A DNA stretch of 64,000 nt from Uloborus plumipes (lineage: Eukaryota; Arthropoda; Arachnida; Araneae; Uloboridae), in assembly GCA_038373865.1 (NCBI GenBank), contig JAXGGA010000021.1:1-64000 (forward strand), read 5' to 3'. A program made the translations under genes and the position numbers. This document shows positions 22,914 to 34,965 of the stretch, one piece after another; within the stretch, counting starts at the first letter, position 1, and each line of letters opens with the position of its first letter. The notes under the pieces are model-generated. The model searched no databases. It saw only the letters and a program-made list of their open reading frames with translations, and was not told where the DNA came from.

Positions 22914-24546
22914 TGTGGGGCAAACTAAATGGTTAAGATATCTTACCTGTTTCAAAATGATCAAATTGGTAAGTGGTTTGGAAAATTATTGTATAGAAAG
23001 AAGGAGTAATGTGTTTTGTGATACAACGTGCATTAAAGTATTATTTTTCATTTTTGGCAATTATTTTCTTCGAAAAAAAAAAGTTGGCCTCAAAGAAAGG
23101 GCCAAATTAACAAAAAACATATTTTTGTAATGAAACATTTTCTGTTTGATGATTAACAGCTATTTTCAGCAAATAAATACGTAAATGAATAAATAAATGA
23201 ATTAATAATGAAAAAGTCAATCAATCAGTGAATAAATGAATAAATGTAAAGGAATTCTCAACGTTACTTATTAATCAAACTGTAAACATTATTGTTATTT
23301 TTTGTAATCAAGGAATCTGCATCAAATTTTAGGACAGCATAAATAACATTAAATTCTACAAGAGAAAAAAGAAAATGTAGATTTTTATCGAATTAAATTG
23401 TAATTATGTGCGTTTAAAGTTTGATTGGGAAGTTCAAAGTTGTGGAATTGACCTGAATTAATGTGAGAAAAAATAAGTGAATGAATGAGTGAATAAGTGA
23501 TTTATTAAATAAGTAAATGAGTAAACAAAATTAACTATTTCACTTTGCCCCGTGTGCACTGGACAAATTGCATTAAGCTTTTAAAATCAAAACATGCTTA
23601 ATATGAACTATATAAGTACTGCATTGGACACCAGTGAATCTCAAAAATAACAATTACAAGAATTTTATCATTTTATAATAACAAAAAATATTGTTCAAAA
23701 CCCACGAATATTACAATATGCGTATCAAATTTTGAAAATGACTTGCATTTTTTTTTTCATTGATCTTTAGAGCTATTTCTTTTTTGACTAGATTCAACTA
23801 CATGTTTAGGAACTTGTTTAAAGTATTACTAGATAGGTGGCTCTGCAAACTGAAAATATTTTACCATTTCATTTTACCCGGCTATTTCACTTTGTCCCAC
23901 ATTCAGTTATTGTTATAGTGATATATAGAATAAATAAGTTCTTGTCATTAAAATGTTAACTACTGATTGAGACCTACTAATATTTGGTGCATTATTCATT
24001 ATTTAATATTAAACTTATTTTTTACGTCATATGTTTTGTACAATTAGTAAAGTGCATGCGGGGAAAAGTGAAATAGTTCAATTCGATTACTTATTCAATC
24101 CTTTATCAAACCACTTACGTATTCATTTATTAATTAATTCCTTGACATTCCTCCGCTTTATTTTTGATTCATTAACGTTTTTTCCCACTCATTTATTTTT
24201 TTCTCACATACTAATTAATTAATTATTTATTCGATATCTGTTTCATTATCTTTTCATTTATTCTTTTATTTACTCATTTATTTGATCAATAACGTTTTAA
24301 ATAATGGAATGAAAAATATTTTGTTTTTCACTTTGTAAACTAATGCAAAAATGAAAGAGAAAATGTACATTTTGGTTTTGAAGGTACAAATTTATTGCCA
24401 AAAATAAAAAAAATTATGCTTCAACGCACGTTTTTACTATAAAATACATTATTCTTTCTTTTATGCGCTGTAATTTTCAAAACAAATATCCCACTTGGTC
24501 ATTTTAGCAAAGGTAAGCTATCTTAACTATTTCACTTCGCCCCACA
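22914..24546. mobile_element. DNA transposon with TGTGGGGC termini and internal repeats
   Basis: The left end tgtggggcaaac..ggttaagatatcttacc is answered by ggtaagctatcttaact..gaccccaca-like sequence ending gccccaca at 24546 (TIR about 37 bp, some mismatches). The terminal motif 'ctatttcactttgcccc' recurs inside (23535-23551, 23882-23898, and inverted near 24066). No transposase could be read. The precise outermost bases are uncertain. Confidence 0.6.
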
Positions 24547-26012
24547 TTCCCATGTTCAGCCGATCCCATTTTATTTCTTCCATCACTTCTGCCGTATTGT
24601 TCATTTTTGTTTTCGGGAAGTCATTAGCGTTAGCATTTCCATCACCCATTCCCTCTGGTCGCACATTACCATAAAAATTTACGCATCGTAAAGTGGTCGA
24701 ATATTTCTCAAAAATGAATCGTTTGCAGATTTGTAGTCTCGCTTTCCCCGTTTATGTACACTGATAAATTGCCTCCCAGCGTTCGAATTTTCGTTTCTCA
24801 CCTTTTTTTCCCTATCCCCCTTTTTTATTTCCAACTTTCAGCTACTCGCTCATAGTCAAACATTTTCTTACATCAAGAGAAAAAATAATGGGGAGAAAAA
24901 AAAGGGGGAAAAGCTAGTTTCCGCACGATTTTTTCCCCATTTTACCGTTATCATTAACTTCTCCGTTCCTTTTTTTTTCTTTCTGGTATGTTTTCATCTT
25001 TATCTTAGTTCTTTTTTTGTATGTACCTGAAAAACATGCGCCTTTTTTTGTTTTAATTTCGCTTTTTTTTCTTGTAACATATGTGCTTTGATGCGTTTCA
25101 TGATGTTTTTCTGATCGTCTGAAGAAGTTTTACCGTTTGAAATTTTTACTAAAAATTCCTTTCGTTGCCTATCTGCCGCTCCCTAAATTGCGCATTTATC
25201 CGAATAAATGATTACTGAGTTTGCTACAAGTTTTTAGTGCTTTACTTGTTTCGAAACTATTTTGATTGAGGAAAAGTTCGACTACAGTGTATAATATTGG
25301 CAAAAAAAAACCCGCGTTGTTTGCCAGGCTGATAAAATGCAGAGTTGATAAAATATATCCTCCATAATCAACAAATCAAGAAAACTTTCATTTCCAAGAG
25401 AGATAAACAGATATTTAAAAGGTGAAGAGGGATATCAGGTAATGTTCAGAAAGAAACACAATACGACCTCGGTTATTTCGACACGCTGGGATCAAACAAA
25501 ATTCGGATAATCCAAAGTCAGGATAACCTGAGTACTATGCGTAGAAAGCAAAACATTCTCAAATGGGCAAAGATACTATTTATTATAGTATGTAAACAAT
25601 GTTTTGTGAAAAAAAAAGTAGAACTATCTACAAGACGTTAAAAAGAATGTGTGTCGTAAAGACACGTGGTATAATTGAAACTTTTGTATTACAGGGAAAC
25701 ATTTCAATTATTCATCAATCACTTTTAAATAGCATAGATTGTGTGCATTATTAGTTTGTTTACAAAAAATTATGCACATATTCAAAGCTCTCACGTAAAC
25801 AGTTTTATTTCAAAATTTGTTAAAAACGCTTTGGAATGGATCAATTGACTGGACAAACCAAAGAAATCTTCGAAAACCTGGGTTATTTGAAAAGTTTAAA
25901 ATTCCCAAATCTAAATATGTTTACTAAAGAAAGAAAAGAAAAATCATTCACTGGAAATAATTGTCATAACGTGGATGGTAAGCACAAGTAAATAAGCGAT
26001 ACATAAAACATT
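24547..26012. other. No gene recognised
   Basis: A pogo-like end motif gacctcggttatttcgac lies at 25466-25483 without a convincing partner. The rest is AT-rich. Confidence 0.5.
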
Positions 26013-26016
26013 TTAA

Positions 26017-26569
26017 CCCTCGTAGGTTCCTTGGGATCATATGTGACCCCAATGCAATTTCTGTTTAATATATCTTGTTAATCAACCATTTGTTTCCAAT
26101 GGCATTTTGTGGCTTTTATTCTTCTAGTTTTCTATTCAAAATAATGCTATTATTGTGTTTTATTTTTCCCGAATTGCATTTTTTGCACACAAGACCCTTG
26201 GGGTCACTTCCCCAGAATGCCAAAAAAAAAGAGGACGTTGCAACTTTTGTCCAAGAGAACTGGACAGAAAATGCATCGAAAAATGTCATAAGTGTTTGAA
26301 ATTTACTTGCAAAAAATCATGTTTTTTCAGGTCTGTAACAGTTGTAAATAAATCTACAGTTATTGTAAGTTTTGCTCTAAAATTTTAATTTTTAATGCAT
26401 AAACTAAATTTTACTTTGATTTGTTTTTTTTTAGTCATTAAAAAGTATGTGAACTCAAAAAATGCATGTCACATTCAATAATCATAGTAAACTAATTGAA
26501 GAAAAGATTGGAGTCGTTTATGACCCCAAGAGTCTTGAGTGTAACCAAAATGGGAGGGACCCACGAGGG
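26017..26569 (+). mobile_element. piggyBac-type element remnant
   Basis: The left end is TTAA followed by CCCTCGTAGGTTCC and the right end is GGGACCCACGAGGG followed by TTTA (a one-base change from TTAA). Just inside, tgtgacccca (left) answers tatgacccca (right) as part of the subterminal repeat. The element keeps only the C-terminal end of its transposase. Confidence 0.75.
26155..26388 (+). pseudogene. piggyBac transposase C-terminal cysteine-rich domain
   Basis: The frame carries GRCNFCPRELDRKC, CHKC and CKKSC, the paired CxxC spacing of the cysteine-rich zinc-binding domain that ends piggyBac transposases and helps them bind the TIR. The catalytic DDD domain is absent, so it cannot transpose DNA by itself. 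Upstream of the first cysteine the frame is probably not original. It sits inside the TTAA-flanked element that it belonged to, in the orientation expected for the right end. Confidence 0.65.
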
Positions 26570-26573
26570 TTTA

Positions 26574-27986
26574 GAGTTGAAACTACGGAACCTCCGTAAG
26601 TTGACACCCGTATAACTAACTCGACATATTTTTGAGGTCTCTTGGGGTATTGAGTTACCGAAGTTACACTGTATAATAAAAATATTTATGTGCAATTAAT
26701 TTATGTTTTTATAACGTACTTAAAAGTAGAGGGATTAGTTTAACCCAAAATCTACCGCAATTTTCCCACATATACTACACAGGGGTTACCATTCCTTGCT
26801 CCCCACATCTCATCAAATTCGGAGAACTGCAAGCAGTTCCAGAACAATCAGTTCGCTATTAGAACTGCTCGAAAGTCATTTGCTGAATTTAATAAATAAT
26901 ATTTTAAAAATAAACGAAACAAAAAACGGGGTAAAAATAAAAATAAAAAGCACAAGAAGATTGTGAAAATGTTGGTGGGGGGGGGGCACCCCTGATGCAA
27001 GCAGAATAGAAGTTTAGGCTCTCCTCAAGAAACGCTTAACAATTAAAGTCCAAAACATATGAGGTCAACATTTGGAAACCAAAATGTGTAGAAAAGGATA
27101 CATAAAAAAAAAAAAATCGTCCTCACCTTGACACATTTCTAGATCTGCCCTTGACTTACGTTAGTCTGGCTCTGAGGTACAAATTTTACATCGAATCAAA
27201 ATCAAATTATTCTCAACTACCAAGTACTTTGAAAAACAAAAAGAAGAAAGAAAACATTAAAAGGAACCAAAATGAAAGCCGGCTTGGTCGGAAGTCACAT
27301 TTCAAGAAACACTCAAAAGCGCACACCTTGGCCGCCATCCAACGCGAACGTGTTGCCTTCAAAAAGCTCTCCAAATGGCTAACAGCATCTTAAAAATCAT
27401 ATTCCTTTCAAATTGAAATAAAGCGATTCTTAAGTTCCAAATTAAAAATTCACGAATGAAAAGGATTAGTAAAAAGAAGAAAAAAAAGAGTTACACGCCA
27501 ATAAAAATACCAAATGACTTTCCAGTTCCTCACATTTAACTTCATTACCATTACAACCATTCATTACCTTGGCTTCATTTATTTTAATGGAGAAATGGAA
27601 GGGGTGGGTGGGGGGGGCAGCAACATCACTTCACTTCGTTGCTAATGAGCAGCTAATTCTTCCGGTGCGCGATACATGAAGGCACGTCATTATTGCTAAA
27701 AGTTGATGAAAAGTATTGGCGTTGGGAAAAAAAAAGAAAGAAAAGGAGGAAAATTAAGTTAAAACTGAGCACGGAGTTGAGGACATTTTTGCACTTCGGC
27801 GCTAAAAGATGGTGTGTTGCGTCAAATAGCATTGCGAGACCATGAATTGAAACACGCATGTTTTAAAAAGAATTTTCAGCTGGAATGTTTTGAGATTAGT
27901 TTGTCCTTTTAATTAATTACGCTTCATGAGATTGAAGAAAGCGTACTAAATCGATGAAAAGCGAAAAGGTTTGGTAATAATATATT
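26574..27986. other. No host gene; isolated MITE end at 27152-27186
   Basis: The phrase 'gacttacgttagtctggctc' with tgaggtac at 27152-27186 is a single terminus of the TACCTCAGAACCAGA MITE family. Poly-G runs lie at about 26975-26984 and 27611-27617. An 80-codon lysine-rich + frame (27151-27393) begins inside that MITE end and has no recognised domain. Confidence 0.55.
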
Positions 27987-28060
27987 CAGTAAAACCTCGT
28001 TAATTCGTAGCCCGTTAAGCCGGACTTCGCATAATCCGAACGGCCATTTAGATTTATGAA
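27987..28060 (+). mobile_element. Solo pogo/Tigger-type terminus
   Basis: CAGTAAAACCTCGTTAATTC, followed by further 'gttaagccgg' and 'cataatccgaac' phrases, is the classic end of pogo/Tigger elements. No matching right end was found before the Helitron at 28592. Confidence 0.5.
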
Positions 28061-28432
28061 CTGGAAAATAAAACACGAGTTAGAGCAATAACGTAATTTT
28101 GTAGGCAGTATTTTGAATTTTCGTGATGCCTTTGTGTAATTTTTCTGTTATGTAGTTTTATATTTCATTCTCATAATTTTCTTTAAAAATTATAATTTTT
28201 ACTGCGTACAGTTTAGTCTGACTTTGAAAAGATGGCACTTGACTACGCCTTTTTTCAGAATTGTCCATTTTCACGATAGGGTGATACACAGAAGAATATT
28301 GAAGAACGGGATTCACAAGTGTGATATTGGCTCTTGAGCTTGAATACGTCACCCTGCACAGCTTGAATACGTCAAACCAATTGAAGAAATCAGTAAAAGT
28401 TGAAAAATCTTTTAATTTTGTACTGTCAAGGC
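28061..28432. other. No gene recognised
   Basis: A minus-strand frame here contains a chance AVKI motif but lacks kinase sequence around it. Confidence 0.5.
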
Positions 28433-28591
28433 CAGTGGTTGGAAAAACTACATTTCTTTTGTAGCGAACTACAACTACAACTTCTTTGTTATAAATATAG
28501 TTAACTTCAACTAAAGCTACTTTTTTTAATATAGCGACTACAAACTACTTTTGAATTGTAGTCGCTACTTCGCTACTTTTTAAAAAACAAA
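28433..28591. mobile_element. hAT-type terminal fragment with TACAACTACAA repeats
   Basis: Begins CCAGTGGTTGGAAAAACTAC, a hAT-like end, and continues in gtagcgaactacaactacaa repeats. It is cut off by the Helitron inserted at 28592. Confidence 0.5.
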
Positions 28592-29390
28592 CTAGCTGCC
28601 AGGGCAGCTAGATTAGCTTCCTGCGGCATGCTGATGCATAACGTCCCCCCTCTCTAACTTTTACCTCATTCTGATGTTATATTATTTGTTATAATTTATT
28701 GTTCATTAGATTTCAAGACATACCACGCACGTGGCCCGGCGTTGCACGGGCACTTCGTGCCTTGAAAGTAGTGAGGAAAATTTCAAGAAACTACTCCCCG
28801 CCAAAGCACCTCGCTAACAGGCGCTTCACGCCTTTACTTTTTTCCTGCATCAAAAAATCATTCGAATTATTGAGATGTTGCACGGGCACTTCGCGCCTTC
28901 AAGTTGATGAGGAAAGTTACAGCAAGTTCTGCTTGCTCAAGGGAAAGAAGCAGACATAGATACTCAGTTTTTAATATAAGTAGATGACTCTTCAACAAAT
29001 GAATGTTTCAAAATATTATAAGTAGCTACCGATAAAAATACTACGTAAGTGGCCCGCTTATGAGTTTCTTGTTTGATTTAGTTAAGCCTTCATTCAATAT
29101 TCTCATTATCATTGTTATTACTGTTTCATAGCAACCACGTTTAGCAACAATGGATTTCATATTTAATCATTTATTAGAGCTTATCGCTTTAAATTAGACT
29201 ACTTATTAATTGATATCTTCGTTAATTAAAATCGTATAATTATATAAATTGAAACTAATGAAGCCTGAAAAATTACCTATCTATCGGTACCTGATTCGAC
29301 TTTCAGTTTGTTGGCGTTCAGGAGAAAGAAGCGTGACATATATAGAAAGAAAGATAGTTAGAAAGATACTCAGTTTTTAATATAAGTAGA
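28592..29390 (-). mobile_element. Non-autonomous Helitron, copy 2
   Basis: The same element as 2127-2954 in the opposite orientation. It begins on the minus strand with TCTACTTATATTAA (29390), has the second 5' end inside at 28984, and ends with the CTAGCTGCC hairpin at 28592. The host A/T junctions are kept. Confidence 0.85.
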
Positions 29391-30299
29391 TAAATAAAAA
29401 GCATACACCGTTTGAGGATTGACCGAAAAAATTTGAAAAGTGGTTTACATTAATAAATTAACTCATTTGAATATGGAATAGCACTAGGAATTGTCCTTGA
29501 ATTTATTTATTACTTTTCCTTTTTGATCCCCTTTTTTTTTTTTTTTTGCTAAAATTTGTCCCTTTTTAGGGGTTTTTTTACGAGTTCTACGAATATTCGA
29601 CTCAAGAAGGATTCAAAAGTTGAAAGATTGAAAGGATTCAATCTTCTTTTTCTTTTCAATTTCTTGCCAGGGAATATTTAGGAACATGAAAATTATTTGA
29701 AGGAATATAAAAATTATGATGCCAAATTAGGATGCTTTCATTAATTCGTACCACCTGGATCCCGGTACCTCGTTTAACCAAGGTCGGTTTGTTGAAATTT
29801 TATGTATTTAATTACTATTGATAAATAAACAGTATCACTTCAAGGTCATCGCAGGCTGCCATTTCCACTGTATACACAAATGATCAACGTATTTCCTTTT
29901 TTTTTTTTTTTTCAAACGCACCAGTAAATTTTTGGCCCCATTGTTGTGCGCAATTTTTGTTTAAATTTAATAGATTAAATATTGATTAAGACACAAGGGT
30001 AAAATTTCAGAAATTAAATTATAGCAAAACCTCATTAATCTGAACTAATAGGTCGTTCCAATTAACGAAAAGACGGATTGAACAAATAACCTATAGATTG
30101 AGCCAAGATATATAAACAAGCTGCTGTACACAGTTAAAATCGCAAGTTGAATTCATTGGAATGAAATATTAATATTTATAGAAAGGCCATAGAAACTCCT
30201 ATTAACCTCTTGACTAGCCTGTTTTTAATATCTATCTTTAGGTCATTGCAACTTGAGATCGTTGTGCCCCGGTATTTAACCTGCTTGTCGTCCTCAAAC
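29391..30299. other. No gene recognised
   Basis: Contains poly-T runs (29530, 29898) and a pogo-like phrase caaaacctcattaatctgaa at 30024-30043 without a partner. Confidence 0.5.
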
Positions 30300-30307
30300 G
30301 TGTAATT

Positions 30308-30947
30308 TAGTGGTTCCCAAGGGGCAATTCTCAAAGGGCGATAGGGGGCCATGGGTATTCAGAAGAGAAAACTAGTAATAAAAGGGCAGCGGAAATCGAA
30401 ATTGTAAACATGTACGAAACCGGTTGTTCAGAGTTCAGACAATTAATCACAAGTTAGAAAAGAAACCAATTGAAGTTCAAGAGCTTCCTCCTTGCACCTC
30501 GGATGAACCTAAGGAAGTATCTTGTCATTCATTGTCAATTTTATGAATTTTCTGTATTTTCCTTCAAATTTTTAGTTTCAATGATTTTAATTTCCCAGAT
30601 TCCAGTGTAGAAAAGAAAATTTTTTGGAAAACGTACTTCTGTTTTTTGAAAAGTATGTCGATGGTCTTACTTAGATGTTGCCCTTCAAATGCGTATCAGT
30701 TCGCTTTGTGAAAGAAAAATAAAGGAATTTTATATATTTATTAATATTTTTAGTTTGAAAGCAATTGATTATAATTACTTTATTGCGTACATTTTACTTC
30801 AAATTAAAGTTAGGTACTTATATTTTTTATAATATTGATGTTCACTTGCGCCAACTTGCTTTTTCGAGGAAGAAGGGGAGAGGCGATAGGTGTCAGCCAG
30901 CGTCTTGAAGGGAGGGGGGATGAGCTCAAAAAGGTTGGGAAACACTG
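30308..30947. mobile_element. hAT element (TAGTGGTTCCCAA ends)
   Basis: TAGTGGTTCCCAAGGGG at the left and GGTTGGGAAACACTG at the right are inverted. Flanks GTGTAATT (30300-30307) and GTATAATT (30948-30955) match at 7 of 8 bases. No intact transposase. Confidence 0.8.
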
Positions 30948-30977
30948 GTATAATTATTTACCTTCAGAGTCTGTGTC

Positions 30978-31521
30978 CAGGGTCCGATTAACCTCTGAAG
31001 TTAGGGGAAGCTCAGTCTCATTTTGAGGCCCCTGATTTTTGAGGCTAGGGGGTATGTTTCTATACTCTTGAGACATTGAAACAAATCTTAGTAAGGGTAC
31101 AGCTATTATTTCTGAAAGTGCTTCAAGCAGAAATCAGATTAACTTCTATTCCCTTCCCTCACTAATAAATAGATTTTTCATACTTTACATATGATTGCGT
31201 TGCAATTCTATGATTAGATGTTAAAATTAGATTTATTACTTCACAAAATTAATAAAAGTTAATAAATACATTGTAAAAAAGTTGGGCCAAATCTCACATT
31301 TAAAAATAGCTTGTGGTGGGTTTAATGTTTTATGAAATGTCTTCACTTTCATAAAACTATTCGGAAAATGTTTATCGAACCGGTATCACAATTTCCCTTA
31401 AACATGCATTTAAAAGCAGAAACTAGAATTTTAAATCGCAGGTTTTTTGTCATTTTTGGGCCCCCTGAAAATATTAAGGGTAAGCTCTTGCTTCCCGAGC
31501 CTTTTGGGTAATCAGGTCCTG
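30978..31521. mobile_element. hAT element (CAGGGTCCGATTA ends)
   Basis: Flanked by a perfect 8-bp duplication TCTGTGTC (30970-30977 and 31522-31529). The ends CAGGGTCCGATTAACC and GGGTAATCAGGTCCTG are inverted, and the blocks tttgaggcccctga / ttgggccccctga lie inside each end. The gap to the hAT element on its left is only about 30 bases. Confidence 0.85.
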
Positions 31522-31529
31522 TCTGTGTC

Positions 31530-32171
31530 TACATTTACTTTTGTTGCAATCCTGTATTTAGCTTTATTTTCATTGATGGTTAGACCCATCTTTCCTGCTG
31601 CATTCTCAAGTGAAATAAAACAATGGCTTTCTTAGTTAGCCCACTAATATCAAGGTCACAGCAAAAGCAAGCAGTTGGACTTCTTAATTTAATTCTGAGT
31701 CTCGAACTGCTTTTTCTAGAGCCAAGTTGAACAGAAGACATGAAAGAACATCACCATGTCACAAACCCCTCTCAGCATAGTAAGGTTTCGAGAAATAGAG
31801 GCATAACTTTATAAATTTTAAATTTGTTCTACATTCAATCAGATTTGCTAATTTGGGGAGTGTGGTATCGATCCGTTTGATTGCTGGTTGGGTAACAGAG
31901 CGACTTTGGTGGCGAATCCCGGTCTTCAAATTAATGCTGAAGGGACAGTTTACAACAAGGTATCTAATAAAAATAACAACAAATCCTAACTCTCACAGGA
32001 TAGGGAAAACAACGTGGCAAACTACAAATTAAATTTGCAATGGAAATTTCACACATCTGTTTCAGCATTATATTGGATTATCGATTTCTCCAAAAAGCAT
32101 GGTGACGGTTTACGTGGCAAATTTCTGCTTCACGCGGTATTTCCTCAACCCCATCCCTTATAGCCGGGACA
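31530..32171. other. No gene recognised
   Basis: Nothing coding or structural is supported. Confidence 0.55.
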
Positions 32172-32179
32172 ATGAACAG

Positions 32180-33966
32180 TAGGGTGGGGCGAAAAATAAA
32201 AAGTTTTTCAGACTACTTCTAGTAGTTGCCAAAAGTTGTCTTTGGTGATAGTTAGCTTTTGTGCAAAATTTAAGAAAAATCGGTTAATATCTTCAGGGGG
32301 CGCTGCGATCGCAAAGTTTTATCGTAGCTTTTATCGGGATTTATGGTTAAAATATCAAAAAGAATGCCGTTAGCTAATCTCATTGCAATTTTTTTTACTC
32401 ATAAAATATATTCATGCATTCAAAGCATATGAAATACCTCACAAAAAATTATTTATATGATACATTTATATTTCAAGCAGTTAAAAAGAAACAAAAACGT
32501 GAAAAAAAGTGATTTTGTTTTTAAATATAAATATATCATATAAAATAAGGTTTGTGACTCATTTCATATGCTTTTAATGCATGAAAACATCTTTTGAGTA
32601 AAAAAAACGAAAGAGACGAGCTAAAGGTATTCTTTTTGATATTTTAACTAGGGATGCACCGATAAGCAAATTGGCCGATTACCGATTACCGATTAATCGG
32701 CGAATGAGAATCGGCCGATTAATCGGCAGAGCCGATTAATGTTCGGGTTTATTATTTTTAATATTACCAATTTCACCCTCACTGTTTTTTCTCTTTCAGA
32801 TTTTTAGAAATGGTTACTTATTTGTTTTTAACAAAATATTTGTTTTTCTCCATTTTCCATGTTAAATAATTTCAAAATTTTATCAACTTCCTTTGAAATT
32901 TTTTAAATATTTTTGTAAATAAAATTACATTAACACACTAGACATAATAGTTATTGAAACAAATGGCGGGGGGGGGGGGGAGCTGTGATGAGCACTTTAA
33001 TTTAGGCGTGTTCTTAATTTAAATTTATTTTTTAACTATAAGTAGCCATTTAATTCAAGACTTTTGTTTTTTGAATATTAAAGGTTATTTAAAAGCAATA
33101 AGCTAAAGAGTAAAATATCGAGACATGAAAAATGTTGCAACATTGTCTATAAGTGTAGATTTATTCAGAATAGGAATATTAAATTATTAAATCATTTTAT
33201 ATCAACTGAGAGGCAACTTATTATTATTTTTTTGTATTTCATTCTTTGAAATATTTGTTTTGTTTTTACTCACTACAATTTTGTAAAACGTGTAATTCTT
33301 GTGTTTGCAGAAAATTATTTATTTCTTGTTGATAAATTTATCCATCGTAATATTGTGTTCAAACATCGTTGAATTAATTTTATTTAAAACATCTTTTCCG
33401 CCGGTCGATCAGCAAAATTTGACTGATTATAAAGAAATAAATATGCATGTTTTTGAATTCCAACTTAAAATTTCAGGAATTTACAGAGGGTTATCTTTTA
33501 ATATTCCAATCAGTTTTACGTTTGTTTTTACGTCAACTATTTGTTTGGCTTTTACTCTGTACGCACTTTCATACTGTATGTTATAGTAAGAATTTCAGAA
33601 AATTACATTTATTCACTGTTAGTAAAACAATGTATCATAGTTTCTTGGTGAAGGTATACTTTAAAAGATAATATAAAAAATTTAAAAAATTCGCCGATTA
33701 ATCGGCAAGATTTTGCCGATTATTAATAATCGGCAAAGTGGCCGATTATGGCCGATTAATCGGTACTGCCGATTAATCGGTGCATCCCTAATTTTAACCA
33801 TAAAATCCATAACAAAGCTATGGTAAAACTTTACGATCGCAGCGCCCCCTGAAGATATTAACCGATTTTTCTCAAATTTTGCACAAAAGCTAACTATCAC
33901 CAAAGACAACTTTTGGCAACTATTAGAAGTTGATCTGAAAAACTTTTTATTTTTCGCCCCACCCTA
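32180..33966. mobile_element. Fold-back (palindromic) element, 8-bp TSD, split by a hAT
   Basis: TAGGGTGGGGCGAAAAATAA at the left and its inverse at the right, flanked by ATGAACAG on both sides (32172-32179 and 33967-33974). After removing the inserted hAT (32649-33790 plus one TSD) it is about 640 bp and almost wholly palindromic: 32180-32505 folds onto 32520-32648 joined to 33799-33966. It is non-coding; the 8-bp TSD suggests hAT-like mobilisation. Confidence 0.85.
32649..33790. mobile_element. hAT-type element with CCGATTAATCGG repeats, copy 1
   Basis: TAGGGATGCACCGATAAGC at the left and CGGTGCATCCCTA at the right, with an exact 8-bp duplication ATTTTAAC (32641-32648, 33791-33798). Both ends contain many copies of GCCGATTAATCGGC, probable transposase-binding sites. 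The interior is AT-rich; the + frames there are short, so no transposase is claimed. A poly-G run lies at 32967-32978. Confidence 0.9.
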
Positions 33967-33974
33967 ATGAACAG

Positions 33975-34299
33975 CTCTGAGCTAAAAACTATGCCACACT
34001 AATGTCATGACTAAAATCTAAGCCACACAGTGAATAAATTGTGAAAATACTGTAAGCATTTCGAAACCCAAAACTGTTTGGTAGTTTAGTTGCATAAATA
34101 AAGTAACCTAGAAGTTACTGAAACATTAAACTCTTCTAATTACGGTCATTGTGCTTCAAAATTCTGATTTTTAACTGAAATTCCCTCTCCAAAAACGTGC
34201 TACAGTGTAAGCCGGTTGACTGAATCAGTGATTATATTAGTTGAATCAAACGCTTCAATGAATCAAATCGTCAAAAACAGAACAGACGTGTGGGAGGTG
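33975..34299. other. No gene recognised
   Basis: Nothing supported. Confidence 0.5.
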
Positions 34300-34534
34300 T
34301 TAACCCCTTTGATAGTTTTACAACTGGACATCTCCTAAACATACAAAGTAAAAAATCGTTCTTTATGTTGTTTTATCATTTGCTGCATTTAACTGCAGTT
34401 AATACTTGAATTTTATTGTACAGATATGCTAAATTTAGAGCCCGCAGAGATGAGCTCAAAAACTTGTTACCCTTGTGGAATAAGCAAGGTGTAAACAAAA
34501 CCGAAAAAACGTAGATGCCTTTCATCATAAACAA

Positions 34535-34738
34535 GTGATGAACAACGCACAGAAATGTAAGAATGCTTCAGCATTTTATACACCACTCTGCGATAACCGT
34601 ATAAATGGGATTGGACATTTCCCTGTACTAGTTAGCAATAGACAAAAGTGCAACTATCCCAAATGTAGAAAATTATTATCTATTAAAAGTGAAAAATGTG
34701 GTGTACTTCTTTGTTTGAATAAGAACCACAAGTGTTGA
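34535..34738 (+). pseudogene. piggyBac-type transposase C-terminal domain
   Basis: The frame reads GIGHFPVLV, then KCNYPKCRK, KCGVLLC and KNHKC. This is the H-x-P lead-in and C2..C2..C..C arrangement of the cysteine-rich tail of piggyBac transposases, where it binds zinc and contacts the transposon end. The DDD catalytic core is missing upstream, so only a relic is present. It is a different family from the one at 26155-26388: the cysteine spacing and flanking residues differ. Confidence 0.6.
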
Positions 34739-34875
34739 TGTCATGATTTTACGTACATACACGTTGTATCAACTTATACAAGCGAAAAAATGCCTGATGC
34801 ATTGATTAAATAAATTGAATGAAGGCACAATTCAACTTGAAATTGTTTTGTATATTTTTTCTGTTGTTTTATACA

Positions 34876-34965
34876 GTAGCCCCTCGTTATATCGCGCCTC
34901 GTTATATCGCTCATTCGGATATATCGCTCTTTTCTTTTGTCTCCCCCCCCCCAAAAAAAAAAAAC
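34876..34965 (+). mobile_element. pogo-like terminus with CCTCGTTATATCGC repeats
   Basis: CAGTAGCCCCTCGTTATATC starts it, with cctcgttatatcgc and ggatatatcgct repeats and then a poly-C run. A related phrase cctcggttatatcgcgc occurs at 35337-35353. Confidence 0.5.

Noticed and set aside
25466..25920. Complete pogo element from the cctcggttatttcg motif
   Set aside because: The candidate right end (gaaaacctgggttattt) pairs too poorly and no TA flanks fit.
28158..28352. Minus-strand frame with KLYAVKII, thought to be CASK exon 2 (kinase AVKI motif)
   Set aside because: The residues before and after do not match the kinase N-lobe, there is no glycine loop, and splice sites do not fit the phase left by exon 1.
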